Shown here one piece after another: positions 17,887 through 27,914 of a DNA stretch of 64,000 bases. The stretch comes from Candidatus Polarisedimenticolaceae bacterium. Lineage in GTDB: Bacteria > Acidobacteriota > Polarisedimenticolia > Polarisedimenticolales > DASRJG01. The notes beneath the pieces were generated by a model. It searched no databases, had not been told where the DNA came from, and saw only the letters and a program-made list of their open reading frames with translations. The stretch covers positions 62,001 to 126,000 of the forward strand of contig DASVAW010000164.1 of the NCBI GenBank assembly GCA_036376135.1, read 5' to 3'. Numbering within the stretch: position 1 is the stretch's first letter; each line of letters begins with the position of its first letter. Both the position numbers and the translations under genes were made by a program.

Positions 17887-20800
17887 GTGAGTCGAAACTC
17901 CGGGCTTGCGGTCGCGTGCGTGGTCCTGCTCGGCACGGCCGCGCTCGCCGCCCCTGCGGACCACACCCTCCGTCTCGGCGGGTTCGCCTTCGATCCGAAG
18001 GTGCAGTCGCCGGCGCTCCCCGACGGGTGGAGCCGCTCACACGCGACCGCGCCGGACCTTCACCTCGTGCAGTTCGACGGGGCGATCCCCGGCGACGCCC
18101 TCGATCGTCTCCGTGCGGCCAGCGTCGAGCCGGTTCGCTACGTCCACCCCGACACCTACGTCGTCTGGGGGCGTGCCGCCGATCGGGACGCGCTCCGCGG
18201 CGCGGCGAGGATCCGCTGGACGGGGGACTTCGCGCCGGCCTACCGCGTCCTGTCGCCGTGGCGCGAGCGTTCGGGCGAGATGCTCGACATGAGGGTGCTG
18301 ATCTACCGCGGCGCGGGGGTCGACGCCGTCGCCTCGGCGCTCTCGCGGCTCGGGACCGAGATCGGCGCGCGCACGATCGTCGACGACACGTTCGCCGTCG
18401 CCGGCTTCCGTCTGCCTGGGGCGCTCATGCGTTTCGCGGCGGCGATCCCGGGGGTCTACTCGATCCAGCCGCTTCACGGGGAGTGGGCCTCGCGTGCCGA
18501 GGTCTCCGACGAGATCAACGTCAACTACGTGGACGAGCTCAACGTCGCGTACCCCGGGTATCAGGGCTGGTTGTCGTTCGTCGGCCTGAGCGGCGTCGGG
18601 GTCACGGTCGCCGTCGTCGACGAGGGGGTGGATGAGGGCCATCCCGATCTGGAGGGGAGCCGCCTCGCGTGCATCGGGGCCACCTGCACCGCAGCCGGGA
18701 GCCGTCACGGCACCCACGTCGCGGGCATCGTGACCGGCAGCGGCGCGAGCGGCATCACCGACGCCAACGGCTTCCTGCGGGGACTGGGCGTCGCTCCGGA
18801 GTCGAGCATCCTCGAGCAGGAGTTCATCCAGTTCAAGTTCGTCCCCGGCGGCGTCTTCGAGCTGATCTCCGACTCGTCCCGCAACGGGGCGACGATCTCG
18901 AACAACAGCTGGGGAACGTCGTCGACGGCGCGCGGGTACGACGCCGACGCGATGATGATCGACGCGGGAGTGCGGGACGCCGACCCGACGACGCCCGGCA
19001 ATCAGCCCCTTCTCTACGTGCAGGCGCTCGGGAACGGCAACGGAGGCGTCTCGTCGCAGGGGACGCCCGACGAGGCCAAGAACGTCGTCGTCGTCGGCTC
19101 GACCTGGGCGGTCAACCTCGCGGACGGGAATCCGAATCCGAACATCGACAGCCTCTCCGACAACAGCGCGCACGGCCCCGCCCTCGACGGGCGGCGGATC
19201 CCGCATCTGGTCGCACCCGGGTGTCACGTCGATTCGACGTTCCCCGACGTCGGCGCGGGATACGAACACGGCCTGCTCTGCGGAACCTCGATGGCGGCGC
19301 CGCAGGTCTCGGGAGCGGCCGCACTCTTCACGCAGTACTACCGCGGTCTCCCGGCGGTCGCGGGCGACCCCAGCCCGGCCCTCGTCAAGGCGGCGCTGCT
19401 CGCGACGGCGCGCGACCTCGCGGGGAACCAGGACGCGGACGGCGTGACGATGGGGCACCGCCCCGACGACAAGCAGGGTTGGGGACGGATGGATCTCGAC
19501 GCGCTCGTGCGACCGCCTGCCGGGTCCGTCCTCTACTACGACCAGGCGCGGGTCTTCGAGGAGAGCGGGGAGAACTGGCTGCGGGAGGTCGTCCCGGTGA
19601 ACCCGGCCGAGCCGATGCGGATCCAGCTCGTCTGGACCGACGCCCCGGGACCCGGCCTCGGCGGCAACACGCCGGCGTGGAACAACGACCTCGACCTCGT
19701 GGTCGAGTCCGGCGGCAACACTTACCGGGGCAACGTCTTCGGCGCCGACGGCTGGTCCGTGACGGGCGGAGTCGCCGACGGAAAGAACAACGCCGAGGGG
19801 GTCGCCTTCGCGGTCCCGCCCGGGCAGGCCACGATCCGCGTCGTCGCGTCGAACCTCAACTCCGACGGCGTACCCCGATTCGGAGACGCGATCGACCAGG
19901 ACTTCGCCCTGGTGTGCCGCAACTGCGCCTACGCGCCGGGATTCGACCTCGACCCGCGCCCGGTCACCGCCGACGTGTGCGCCCCCGCCGCCGGACGCTT
20001 CACGGTGGAAGTCGAGGCGCTGTCCGGCTACGCGACCCCGGTCACGCTGTCGCTCGTGAACCTCCCGCCGGGGATGAGCCACGGTTTCGACGTCAACCCC
20101 GTCGCTCCCGGCGCATCCTCGACCCTGACGGTCGGGCCCGGCGCCGTCGGCGACGGGAACTACACGATGCGCCTGGACGGCGACGCGGCCGGGCTTCACC
20201 GCGAGCATCCGCTCTACCTTCACCTCCGCACCGCGTCGCCGGCGGCGGCGGCGCTAAGCGCACCCACGGCGGGGGCCACGGACGTCTCGCCGCAGCCCAC
20301 CCTGGAGTGGGCGGCGGTTCCGTGGGCGGCCAGCTACGTCGTCGAGGTCTCGGCCGATCCGACGTTCCAGACCGTCTTCTACAGCGCCGCGACGACGACC
20401 CCGACGCACAAGGTGGAGCAGATCCTCGCGCAGGGCGTCACGTACCACTGGCGCGTCCGTTCCCGGAACGTCTGCGGCTTCGGACCCTTCTCGCCGACGT
20501 GGAGCTTCACGACGCGCAACGTGCCGCCCGTCCTCCTCGTCGACGACGACTGGGACTACTGGGGGGACTTCCAGGCCGACTACGTCGCCGCGATGAACGC
20601 CCTGCCTCTTTCCCCCTACTTCTACCCGGTCACCTACGACGTCTGGGACGTCTACGCCGTCATGCAGCAGGAGGAGCCGGACCTGTCGACGCTCGCGCTC
20701 TACGAGAAGGTGATCTGGTGGTCCGGGAGGGAGGACTTCTACCCCGGCCCCGACGACTTCTCCGAGCTCGAGCTGCAGCGGTGGTTCGACCGGAAGGGGG

Positions 20801-21546
20801 GCTGTCTGTTCCTCAGCAGCTCCGACTACGTCTTCGCGCAGGGCGGAGTGAACGACTTCATGCGGCAGCGCCTGGGCGTCGGCTCCGTGGTGCAGGACAC
20901 CGGCAAGAGCCAGGTGACCGGACAGGGAACGGTCTTCGGCGGCCTGGGCACGATCACGCTCAAGAACCTGGCCGAGGACTACTCGGATACGGTCTCCCCG
21001 GACGCGACGAGCGAGCTGGCCTTCTCTTCGACCACCGGCAACGCCGGCGTGGACAGGAACGGCGCCCACTACCGCACCGCGTTCCTGGGCTTCGGCGCGG
21101 AGCGTCTCTTCCGGAACACGGATCGCGAGAAGACGCTGTTGCGCTTCCTGCAGTGGTGCGACGGCCTCGCGGCCGTCGACGGCGACGGGGACGGCGTGGC
21201 CAACGCCCAGGACTGCGACGCCGGCGACGCCGCCGTCTGGACCGCCCCGTCCGCGGTGACCGACCTGCGGCTGGCCAAGGGCGTCACCGGGTTCGACTGG
21301 AGCACGCCGCAGAGCGCGGCCAACGCCGTTTACGACCTTCTGCGCACGGGCGACGCCGCGGATTTCTGGAACGCGACCTGCGTCGCCTCCGGCACGCCGG
21401 AGACGTCGGTGCCCGCGGCCTGGGACACGGAACCGGCTCCCGGACAGATCCTCTTCTACCTGGTCCGCGCGCGCAGTGCCTGCGGGACGGCGCCGATGGG
21501 CACTTCGAGCAACGGAACACCGCGGCAGGGAACGGCCTGCGAATGA
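17887..21546 (+). CDS. Large S8 subtilase with GATase-like and FnIII-like C-terminal domains
   Basis: 1219 aa from GTG 17887 (GAGGG 12 bases upstream; an in-frame GTG at 17878 is too close to that site). Signal peptide MSRNSGLAVACVVLLGTAALAA. Triad: D245 (AVVDEG, Glu replacing the usual Thr), H274 (RHGTHVAG), S468 (CGTSMAAPQ). After the protease domain comes an FnIII-like module (LEWAAVPWAASYVVEVSADP), then an alpha/beta segment starting PVLLVDDDWDYWGDF, with YEKVIWWSG and GGCLFLSSSDYVF, like a class-I glutamine-amidotransferase-like fold. An Asp-rich Ca-type loop (DGDGDGVANAQDCD) and a C-terminal domain follow (FYLVRARSACGTAPMG). It is a likely extracellular protease, followed 10 bases later by a second subtilase gene. 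Confidence 0.9.
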   Translation: MSRNSGLAVACVVLLGTAALAAPADHTLRLGGFAFDPKVQSPALPDGWSRSHATAPDLHLVQFDGAIPGDALDRLRAASVEPVRYVHPDTYVVWGRAADRDALRGAARIRWTGDFAPAYRVLSPWRERSGEMLDMRVLIYRGAGVDAVASALSRLGTEIGARTIVDDTFAVAGFRLPGALMRFAAAIPGVYSIQPLHGEWASRAEVSDEINVNYVDELNVAYPGYQGWLSFVGLSGVGVTVAVVDEGVDEGHPDLEGSRLACIGATCTAAGSRHGTHVAGIVTGSGASGITDANGFLRGLGVAPESSILEQEFIQFKFVPGGVFELISDSSRNGATISNNSWGTSSTARGYDADAMMIDAGVRDADPTTPGNQPLLYVQALGNGNGGVSSQGTPDEAKNVVVVGSTWAVNLADGNPNPNIDSLSDNSAHGPALDGRRIPHLVAPGCHVDSTFPDVGAGYEHGLLCGTSMAAPQVSGAAALFTQYYRGLPAVAGDPSPALVKAALLATARDLAGNQDADGVTMGHRPDDKQGWGRMDLDALVRPPAGSVLYYDQARVFEESGENWLREVVPVNPAEPMRIQLVWTDAPGPGLGGNTPAWNNDLDLVVESGGNTYRGNVFGADGWSVTGGVADGKNNAEGVAFAVPPGQATIRVVASNLNSDGVPRFGDAIDQDFALVCRNCAYAPGFDLDPRPVTADVCAPAAGRFTVEVEALSGYATPVTLSLVNLPPGMSHGFDVNPVAPGASSTLTVGPGAVGDGNYTMRLDGDAAGLHREHPLYLHLRTASPAAAALSAPTAGATDVSPQPTLEWAAVPWAASYVVEVSADPTFQTVFYSAATTTPTHKVEQILAQGVTYHWRVRSRNVCGFGPFSPTWSFTTRNVPPVLLVDDDWDYWGDFQADYVAAMNALPLSPYFYPVTYDVWDVYAVMQQEEPDLSTLALYEKVIWWSGREDFYPGPDDFSELELQRWFDRKGGCLFLSSSDYVFAQGGVNDFMRQRLGVGSVVQDTGKSQVTGQGTVFGGLGTITLKNLAEDYSDTVSPDATSELAFSSTTGNAGVDRNGAHYRTAFLGFGAERLFRNTDREKTLLRFLQWCDGLAAVDGDGDGVANAQDCDAGDAAVWTAPSAVTDLRLAKGVTGFDWSTPQSAANAVYDLLRTGDAADFWNATCVASGTPETSVPAAWDTEPAPGQILFYLVRARSACGTAPMGTSSNGTPRQGTACE

Positions 21547-21556
21547 GGGAGACGCC

Positions 21557-24500
21557 ATGAGGTCGGTGATCCTCGGTCTGGGAAGCCTCGCGATCGCGGG
21601 GGCGCTCGTCTCCTCCGTCGCCGGGACGGTTGCGCTCCGCTCCGGCACCGTCGACGCGAGCCGGACCGCGACCGCCGGAGCGTCCGGGCGCTGGATCGTG
21701 CGCTTCCAGCGGGCCCCCGGCTGGCTCGAGCGCGGCGCGCTCGAGACGGCGGGAGCGCGGGTCGAAGCGCCGCTTCCGGGACAGGCGTACCTCGTGACCG
21801 TGCCCGCCGGACGCTCGGTGAACCTCGCGTCGATCGCCGGGGTCGATTGGGCCGTGCCGTACCTGCCGCAGGACAAGATCGCGCCGGAGATCGGCGCCGC
21901 GACGGGGTCGGAGGCGATCCCCGTCGTCGTTCACCTCTTCCCCGACGCCGACCCGCACGCCGTCGCGGCCGAGCTGCGCGCCGCGGGGCTGCGCGTCGAG
22001 GGCTCGAGTCGCGGCGGACGCTTCGGACGGCTCGTGATCCTCTCGGGCGTGGACGAGGCGCGGGGAATCGCGGCGACGCTGGCGGAGCGCGGCGACGTCT
22101 TCTGGATCGGCCTGCGCGGCCGGCGCACCCTCCAGAACGATCAGGCGATCTGGGTGGGACAGTCCGGCCTCAACGCCGGCCAGACGACCCCGGTCTTCAA
22201 CCGCGGCCTCTACGGCGAGGGGCAGATCGCCGCCGTCCTCGACACCGGGCTCGACGCGGACATGTGCTACTTCCGGGACGGCGCCCTCGGCCTGCCGCTG
22301 ACCAACACCGGCTCCGGCACGGCGGTGGACCCGAACCACCGCAAGGTCCTGGCGGTCGATTTCCTCTGGAGCGCCGACGATCCTCTCGACCCCGCCGATT
22401 GGGACAACCAGGGGCACGGATCCCACGTGGCGGGGACGCTCGCGGGGGACAACCTCGCCAACCCGATCGTGCACGACACCGCGGATGGCCACGCCCCCGC
22501 GGCCAAGCTCGTGATCCAGGACGCCGGCTACGCCGCCGACAGCTGCGGCGACCTCCCCGGGATCGGCTGCCCCGTCGGCGACCTCATCCCGGTCTTCCAG
22601 CAGGCGTACACGCAGGGGGCGCGGGTCCACTCGAACTCGTGGAACGACAACGAGAACGGGGCGGTGCAGAACAACTACACCGACGCCTCGGTGGACGTCG
22701 ACGAGTTCATGTGGAGCCACCCCGACTTCCTGATCGTCTTCGCCTGCGGCAACAACGTGCTCGGCGGGGTCGGGACGATGGGAAGTCCCTCGACCGCCAA
22801 GAACGGAATGGCCACCGGCGGAACGTACAACGGCACGAGCGCGAGTTATCTATCCGACATCTCGGCGTGGGGGCCGACGGCCGACGGGCGCATCAAGCCC
22901 GACGTCGTCTTCCCCGGCGCGAGCATCCAGTCCGCGCAGAACGACACGAACACAGGGACGAACAACTGCGGGACCGGCGGCTCGACCGGCACCTCGATGA
23001 CCGCCCCCGCGGTCTCGGGGCTGGCCCTGCTGACCCGCGAGTACTTCGTGAAGGGCTGGTACCCGACCGGGGCGCCGGTCCCGGCGAACGCCGTCGCGCC
23101 CAGCGCGGCGCTGGTCAAGGCGATGCTCGTCAACTCGGCGGTTGCGATCTCGTTCGACGCGGAAGGGCGCCCGATCACGATCCCTTCGAACGAGCAGGGC
23201 TGGGGGCGCGTGCTGCTCGACAACGTCCTCCACTTCGCCGGCGACAAGCGCGGGTTGTGGGTCGCCGACGACGCGGGCGACTTCACGTCGCCCACCGACG
23301 CCCCGGTGATCTACCAGCTCCAGGTGCAGACGAACGGCGAGCCGCTGAAGGTGACCCTCGCCTGGACCGACTACCCCTCGACCCCGGCGGCCGCGACGAA
23401 CCTCGTCAACGACCTCGACCTGCGCGTGGACGGCCCCAGCGGCGGCTTCTGGGGGAACCACTTCTTCCAGGGGGTGTCGCGAGTGGGGGGAGGCCCCGAC
23501 CGGCTGAACAACCTCGAGCAGGTTCTGATCGCCAATCCGGCCCCGGGGAACTACGCGATCCAGATCTCGCCGCACGCGATCCCCTCCGGACCGCAGTCGT
23601 TCTCCCTCGTCGTCACCGGGGGGACGTTCTCGGTGACCTCCGGTCCGCACCCGTCCCACTGGTCGCACGTCGTGGACGACACCGGGCCGAACGGGAACGG
23701 GGACGGCGTGCTGGACCCCGGCGAGTCGGCGAAGATCCAGGTCACGCTGCGCAACGCCGGGGACGCCCCCGCGCAGTCGGTGCTCGGCTACCTCTACTCC
23801 GCCTATCCGAATCTGCTGAAGGTCTACGACGGCGTCGCCTCGTACGCCGACATGGCGGTCGGGGCGCAGGCGGGCTCCGCAGCACCGCACTACGACGTCA
23901 CCCTCGAGCCCTCGGCGGCCTGCGGGCAGATCCTGGGCGCGAACATGGGGATCACGGGGAGCGGGTTCGAGGTCGGCAGCGCGTTCACGCTCGACATCGG
24001 GACGTACGCGAAGAGCTACCCGTACCCCGGCGCGTCGGCCGCCATCCCGCGGAACAACACGACCGGGATCACCCAGTCGCTCACCGTGCCGGTCACCTTC
24101 CCGCTCACCGAAGCGGACGTGACCGTCAACATCGATCACCCGAACATCGCGGAGCTGGACGTCCTCTTCTACCGCCCCGGAACGAGCAACCCGCCGGTGT
24201 ACCTCCACAACAACTCGAGGCCGGGCGTTTCCGGCATCCACACGACGTACGACGAGCTGACCCAGCCGGACGGCCCGGGCTCCCTCGACGACTTCGTCGG
24301 CGGGGAACCCCAGGGAACCTGGCGGCTCAAGGCCGTGAGCAGCGGCAACGCGAACGGCACGCTGCAGAACTGGACCGTCCACCTCAAGAGCAACATCCCG
24401 TTCAACTGCACCCCGCGCTCGTGCGGCCAGGGGGTCCCCACCGCCGTCGGGAACACGCTCACGGTGAACAAGTCCGGAGCCGCCGACGTGCAGCTGGGCT

Positions 24501-24685
24501 GGGTCGGCGTGGGCGCGTCGAACTACAACGTCTGGCGCTCGGCCGATCCGCAGTTCGGGAGCGCGACCTTCCGCGGCGCGACGGGTGGGCCGACCACGTG
24601 GGTCGACGCCGGGGCCGGGTCGTTGCCGGGCGTGCACTTCTACCTCGTCCGGTCGGTGAACGCGTGCCGGTGGGAAAGCCCCTGA
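21557..24685 (+). CDS. S8 subtilase with C-terminal P domain
   Basis: 1042 aa; ATG 21557 with GGGAG about five bases upstream, 10 bases after the preceding protease. Signal peptide or anchor at residues 1-28. Triad: D229 (AAVLDTGLD), H287 (NQGHGSHVAG), S480 (STGTSMTAP). A propeptide-like region occupies about 40-190. After the catalytic domain comes a beta-sandwich (VTLAWTDYPSTP), a CARDB-like module (GVLDPGESAKIQVTL), a proprotein-convertase P domain at about 836-945 (ITQSLTVPVTFP, GPGSLDDFVGGEPQGTW), and an FnIII-like C-terminal domain ending YLVRSVNACRWESP. It probably forms an operon with the upstream subtilase. Its role is inferred to be secreted proteolysis; the P domain usually stabilises such enzymes. 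Confidence 0.9.
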   Translation: MRSVILGLGSLAIAGALVSSVAGTVALRSGTVDASRTATAGASGRWIVRFQRAPGWLERGALETAGARVEAPLPGQAYLVTVPAGRSVNLASIAGVDWAVPYLPQDKIAPEIGAATGSEAIPVVVHLFPDADPHAVAAELRAAGLRVEGSSRGGRFGRLVILSGVDEARGIAATLAERGDVFWIGLRGRRTLQNDQAIWVGQSGLNAGQTTPVFNRGLYGEGQIAAVLDTGLDADMCYFRDGALGLPLTNTGSGTAVDPNHRKVLAVDFLWSADDPLDPADWDNQGHGSHVAGTLAGDNLANPIVHDTADGHAPAAKLVIQDAGYAADSCGDLPGIGCPVGDLIPVFQQAYTQGARVHSNSWNDNENGAVQNNYTDASVDVDEFMWSHPDFLIVFACGNNVLGGVGTMGSPSTAKNGMATGGTYNGTSASYLSDISAWGPTADGRIKPDVVFPGASIQSAQNDTNTGTNNCGTGGSTGTSMTAPAVSGLALLTREYFVKGWYPTGAPVPANAVAPSAALVKAMLVNSAVAISFDAEGRPITIPSNEQGWGRVLLDNVLHFAGDKRGLWVADDAGDFTSPTDAPVIYQLQVQTNGEPLKVTLAWTDYPSTPAAATNLVNDLDLRVDGPSGGFWGNHFFQGVSRVGGGPDRLNNLEQVLIANPAPGNYAIQISPHAIPSGPQSFSLVVTGGTFSVTSGPHPSHWSHVVDDTGPNGNGDGVLDPGESAKIQVTLRNAGDAPAQSVLGYLYSAYPNLLKVYDGVASYADMAVGAQAGSAAPHYDVTLEPSAACGQILGANMGITGSGFEVGSAFTLDIGTYAKSYPYPGASAAIPRNNTTGITQSLTVPVTFPLTEADVTVNIDHPNIAELDVLFYRPGTSNPPVYLHNNSRPGVSGIHTTYDELTQPDGPGSLDDFVGGEPQGTWRLKAVSSGNANGTLQNWTVHLKSNIPFNCTPRSCGQGVPTAVGNTLTVNKSGAADVQLGWVGVGASNYNVWRSADPQFGSATFRGATGGPTTWVDAGAGSLPGVHFYLVRSVNACRWESP

Positions 24686-24693
24686 CGCCACGC

Positions 24694-24724
24694 TGCGACC
24701 TTTGTGTGTATAAGGAAGGTCGCA
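24694..24724. promoter_or_regulatory. Inverted repeat enclosing a -10-like TATAAGGA
   Basis: TGCGACCTT (24694-24702) and AAGGTCGCA (24716-24724) form a perfect 9-base inverted repeat with a 13-base centre containing TATAAG (24709-24714). It lies between the subtilase stop and the kinase start at 24738. It could be an operator overlapping the kinase promoter or a stem-loop after the protease transcript. No U-tract follows. Confidence 0.4.
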
Positions 24725-24737
24725 AGCGAGGGGGTAG

Positions 24738-27700
24738 GTGGTTCCATCCTGCATCGCGGCCACCGCATTGGTGTTTGCGCTGGCGACGCCGGCCGTCCAC
24801 GTCGCTCCCGACCTGCACTTCGAGCGGATCGGCAGTGAAGGAGGCCCTCCGCCCGCGGTGATCACCGCGCTCCATCAGGACAAGGCGGGGTTCCTCTGGG
24901 TCGGCTCCCGCAACGGGCTGCTCCGATTCGACGGGTACGGGTGGGAGAGCTTCCAGCACGACCCCTCCGATCCCGGCTCGATCGCGGACAACACGGTCCG
25001 GACCATCTACGAGGAGCCCGACGGCACCTTGTGGTTCGGGACCAACGCAGGGGGCCTCGACCGGTTCGACCCGGCGACCCGGTCGTTCGTGCACCACCGT
25101 CACGACGGCGCCGACCCGCGCTCGCTCAGCCATCCCAGCGTCTACACGATCCTCCGGGACCGGAACGGCACGTTGTGGGTGGGGACGCAGAAGGGACTCA
25201 ACCGGCAGGACGCCGGGACACAGGGGTGGACCCGAGTCTTCGCGTCCGGTCCCGAGGGACTGACGAGCGACTACATCCTGACGGTCTACGAGGACCGCGC
25301 GGGACGCCTCTGGGTCGGAACCCTCGACGGGGGGCTTTGTCTTTGGGACCCGAAGGCCGAGCGCTTCACCGCGTTCCGCCACGACCCGACCGATCCGACG
25401 TCGATCGTGGGGGACCGCGTCTTCGCCCTGCTCGAGGACGACGCCGGCCACCTCTGGGTCGGCACGTTGCAGGGGCTCACCCGGATGAACCCCGAACTGG
25501 GGAGCTTCCAAACCGTGAGCGACTCGACCGCGATCCCGGGACGACGCGAGCCCGCGCTCGTGACCGCGATCGTCGCCGGCCCCCCGGGCCGCCTCTGGGT
25601 CGGCACCCACGGCCGGGGACTCGGCCTCGTCGACACGGCGAACCTGGAGATGCGCTTCTGGCGCCAGGATCCCGCCCGTCGCGACTCGCTGACCGAGGAC
25701 AAGATCCTCGCGCTGCTCCCCGATCGCGCGGGGGCGCTCTGGATCGGGACGTGGGGCGGCGGCCTCAACCGACTTTCGCCCGTCTCGCAACGTTTCGACG
25801 GGCCGGGGGGCGGCGGATTCCCTCCCTCCGACGTCCGCGACCGCGACGTGACGGCGCTCCTCGACGATGGGCGCGGCGGGGCTTGGGTCGGGACGCGGAC
25901 CGGCTTCGCCCTCCGCCTCGATCCCGCCACGGGCAAGCGGACGATCCTCTACCGAGGCGGTGCCGAGGGGATCTCACGGATCATCATCGATCTGGAACTG
26001 GACCGGCGAGGGGGGCTCTGGATCGCGTCGAGCGGGAGTCTCGAGCGCGTCGATCCCGCCTCGGGGGAGGCTCGGATCTGGGAGCACGACCCCGCGGACC
26101 CGACGAGCCTGGGACCGGGGTACGTGACCGCGGTCTTCGAGGACCGTGCCGGACAGATCTGGGTCGGAACCGGTGAAGGGGGGCTGCAGCGTCTCGACGC
26201 GGGCGGGCGCGTCGTGCAGCGGATCCGCTCCGATTCCGCCGACCCGGGGAGCCTGAGCGACGACTACGTCACCACCATACTCGAGGACCGTCGCGGGAAG
26301 CTCTGGGTCGGAACGCGCTCGGGGGGGCTCAACGAGGTCGATCCCCGGACGGGTCGTGCGCGGCGGTTCCTCCCGGTCGCCGAGGATCCTTCGAGCCTGG
26401 GCCACCGTTACGTGACCTCCCTCCTCGAGGACGCACGGGGGGACCTGTGGGTGGGAACGGGCGGGGGCGGATTGAACCGGCTCGTCCGCGCGGAAGACGG
26501 GGGGATCCGGTTCGAGCGCGTGACCGAACGGGACGGGCTCATCGACGACGACGTCACCGCGCTCCTCGAGGACGACGACGGGACGTTGTGGGTCTCGACG
26601 CGAAGGGGACTCTCCCGGCTCCACATCGAGCGGAAGGCGTTCACCAACCTCTTCGTGTCGGACGGCCTCCCCTCCGCAGAATTCGAATCGGGCTCCGGCG
26701 CGCGCAGCGGCTCGCGCCTCTATCTCGGGACCGTCCGGGGTCTGGTCGAGCTCGCGGCCGGGACGCCGTTCGTGGAGTCCCCGGCATCTCCGGTCGTCGT
26801 CCGGTCGGTCCGCAACGGCGAAGGGGAGATCCGCTTCGCGGGCGGCGTGGAGATCCCCTACGGCGAGTGGCTGTCGGTCGAGTTCGTCGTCCTCGACTTC
26901 AACCCCGAGCGAGACCACGCCTACGCGTACCGTCTCGCCGACGACTGGATCGACCTCGGCGCGCGACGCGAGATCACCTTCACTTCGCTCCAGCCGGGAA
27001 CCCACGAGCTCCGGGTCCGCGGCCGGAACAGCCAGGGGGTCTGGGGCGAGGCTTCCGGACCGCTGCGGATCACGGTGGTGCCCCCGTTCTGGATGACGCT
27101 GCCGTTCCGGGTGCTGGTGGCGATGCTCGTGCTGGCCGCGGCGTTCGGCGTGCACTGGCGGCGCACCTCGGTGCTCGAGCGGCGCAACCGCGAGCTGATG
27201 GAGCTCCACCGCCAGCGCGAGAAGGCCCGGCAGGAGCTCGACGACGCGTATCAGCGCCTGCGCCGTCTGACGCGACGCCTCGAGGCGGCGAAGGAGGACG
27301 AGCGGCAGCGGATCGCGCGCGAGCTCCACGACGAGATGGGGCCGTCGCTGACCGCGGTGATCATCAACCTGCAGCTCCTCTCCACGCAGCGGGGCACGGA
27401 GTCGTTCGCGCGGCGGATCGAGGACTCGGTCGACCTGGTCGATCGCATGATCCAGCGCATCCGCGACATCTCGCTGGACCTGAGGCCGCCGCTCATCGAC
27501 GAGCTGGGGCTCGCGGCCGCCCTCTCCGGGTACCTCGAGAGCGTCTCGGAGCGCACGGGCATGCGGATCGACCTGCAGGGGGACAAGGACCTCGGGCCGC
27601 TGCCCGCGCACGTCCCGATGACGGCGTTCCGCGTCGTCCAGGAGTCGGTCACGAACGTCCTGCGCCATGCCGGCGCCGCGCGCATCGAGGTCACGGTCCG

Positions 27701-27914
27701 CCGGGACGGCGCGCGCCTCGATCTGAGGGTCGAGGACGACGGCAGGGGATTCGACGTCGAGGAGACGATGCAGCGCGCCGCGACCGGACGGGCGCTCGGC
27801 CTGCTCGGGATGCAGGAACGCGTCGGCATGCTCCACGGGGACATCCGGATCGATTCGAGCCCCGGAGGGGGCACCCGCGTGCACGTCCGGCTGCCGCTGG
27901 CGGAGGCCGCATGA
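24738..27914 (+). CDS. Propeller sensor histidine kinase (Reg_prop / Y_Y_Y / HisKA_3)
   Basis: 1058 aa from GTG 24738. Signal peptide or TM at the N-terminus, then 13-14 repeats of the form GxLWVGTxxGGLxRxD (residues about 35-675), enough for two seven-bladed beta propellers. A Y_Y_Y-type Ig domain follows (YRLADDWIDLG, THELRVRGRNSQGVWG), then a TM helix at about 785-810 and a coiled coil. The kinase core is of the NarX/DegS class: phospho-acceptor H864 in ARELHDEMGPS, N box QESVTNVLRHA, G1 DDGRGF, G2 GLLGMQERVG. The large periplasmic sensor implies detection of an external ligand, in related proteins often a polymer. It overlaps its regulator gene by 4 bases and follows two protease genes, so protease control is plausible. 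Confidence 0.93.
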   Translation: MVPSCIAATALVFALATPAVHVAPDLHFERIGSEGGPPPAVITALHQDKAGFLWVGSRNGLLRFDGYGWESFQHDPSDPGSIADNTVRTIYEEPDGTLWFGTNAGGLDRFDPATRSFVHHRHDGADPRSLSHPSVYTILRDRNGTLWVGTQKGLNRQDAGTQGWTRVFASGPEGLTSDYILTVYEDRAGRLWVGTLDGGLCLWDPKAERFTAFRHDPTDPTSIVGDRVFALLEDDAGHLWVGTLQGLTRMNPELGSFQTVSDSTAIPGRREPALVTAIVAGPPGRLWVGTHGRGLGLVDTANLEMRFWRQDPARRDSLTEDKILALLPDRAGALWIGTWGGGLNRLSPVSQRFDGPGGGGFPPSDVRDRDVTALLDDGRGGAWVGTRTGFALRLDPATGKRTILYRGGAEGISRIIIDLELDRRGGLWIASSGSLERVDPASGEARIWEHDPADPTSLGPGYVTAVFEDRAGQIWVGTGEGGLQRLDAGGRVVQRIRSDSADPGSLSDDYVTTILEDRRGKLWVGTRSGGLNEVDPRTGRARRFLPVAEDPSSLGHRYVTSLLEDARGDLWVGTGGGGLNRLVRAEDGGIRFERVTERDGLIDDDVTALLEDDDGTLWVSTRRGLSRLHIERKAFTNLFVSDGLPSAEFESGSGARSGSRLYLGTVRGLVELAAGTPFVESPASPVVVRSVRNGEGEIRFAGGVEIPYGEWLSVEFVVLDFNPERDHAYAYRLADDWIDLGARREITFTSLQPGTHELRVRGRNSQGVWGEASGPLRITVVPPFWMTLPFRVLVAMLVLAAAFGVHWRRTSVLERRNRELMELHRQREKARQELDDAYQRLRRLTRRLEAAKEDERQRIARELHDEMGPSLTAVIINLQLLSTQRGTESFARRIEDSVDLVDRMIQRIRDISLDLRPPLIDELGLAAALSGYLESVSERTGMRIDLQGDKDLGPLPAHVPMTAFRVVQESVTNVLRHAGAARIEVTVRRDGARLDLRVEDDGRGFDVEETMQRAATGRALGLLGMQERVGMLHGDIRIDSSPGGGTRVHVRLPLAEAA

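Noticed and set aside
18037-24865. Long minus-strand frames opposite the plus-strand subtilases
   Set aside because: Composition is dominated by Arg, Val, Asp and Gly with no family motif, while the plus strand carries complete catalytic triads and signal peptides.
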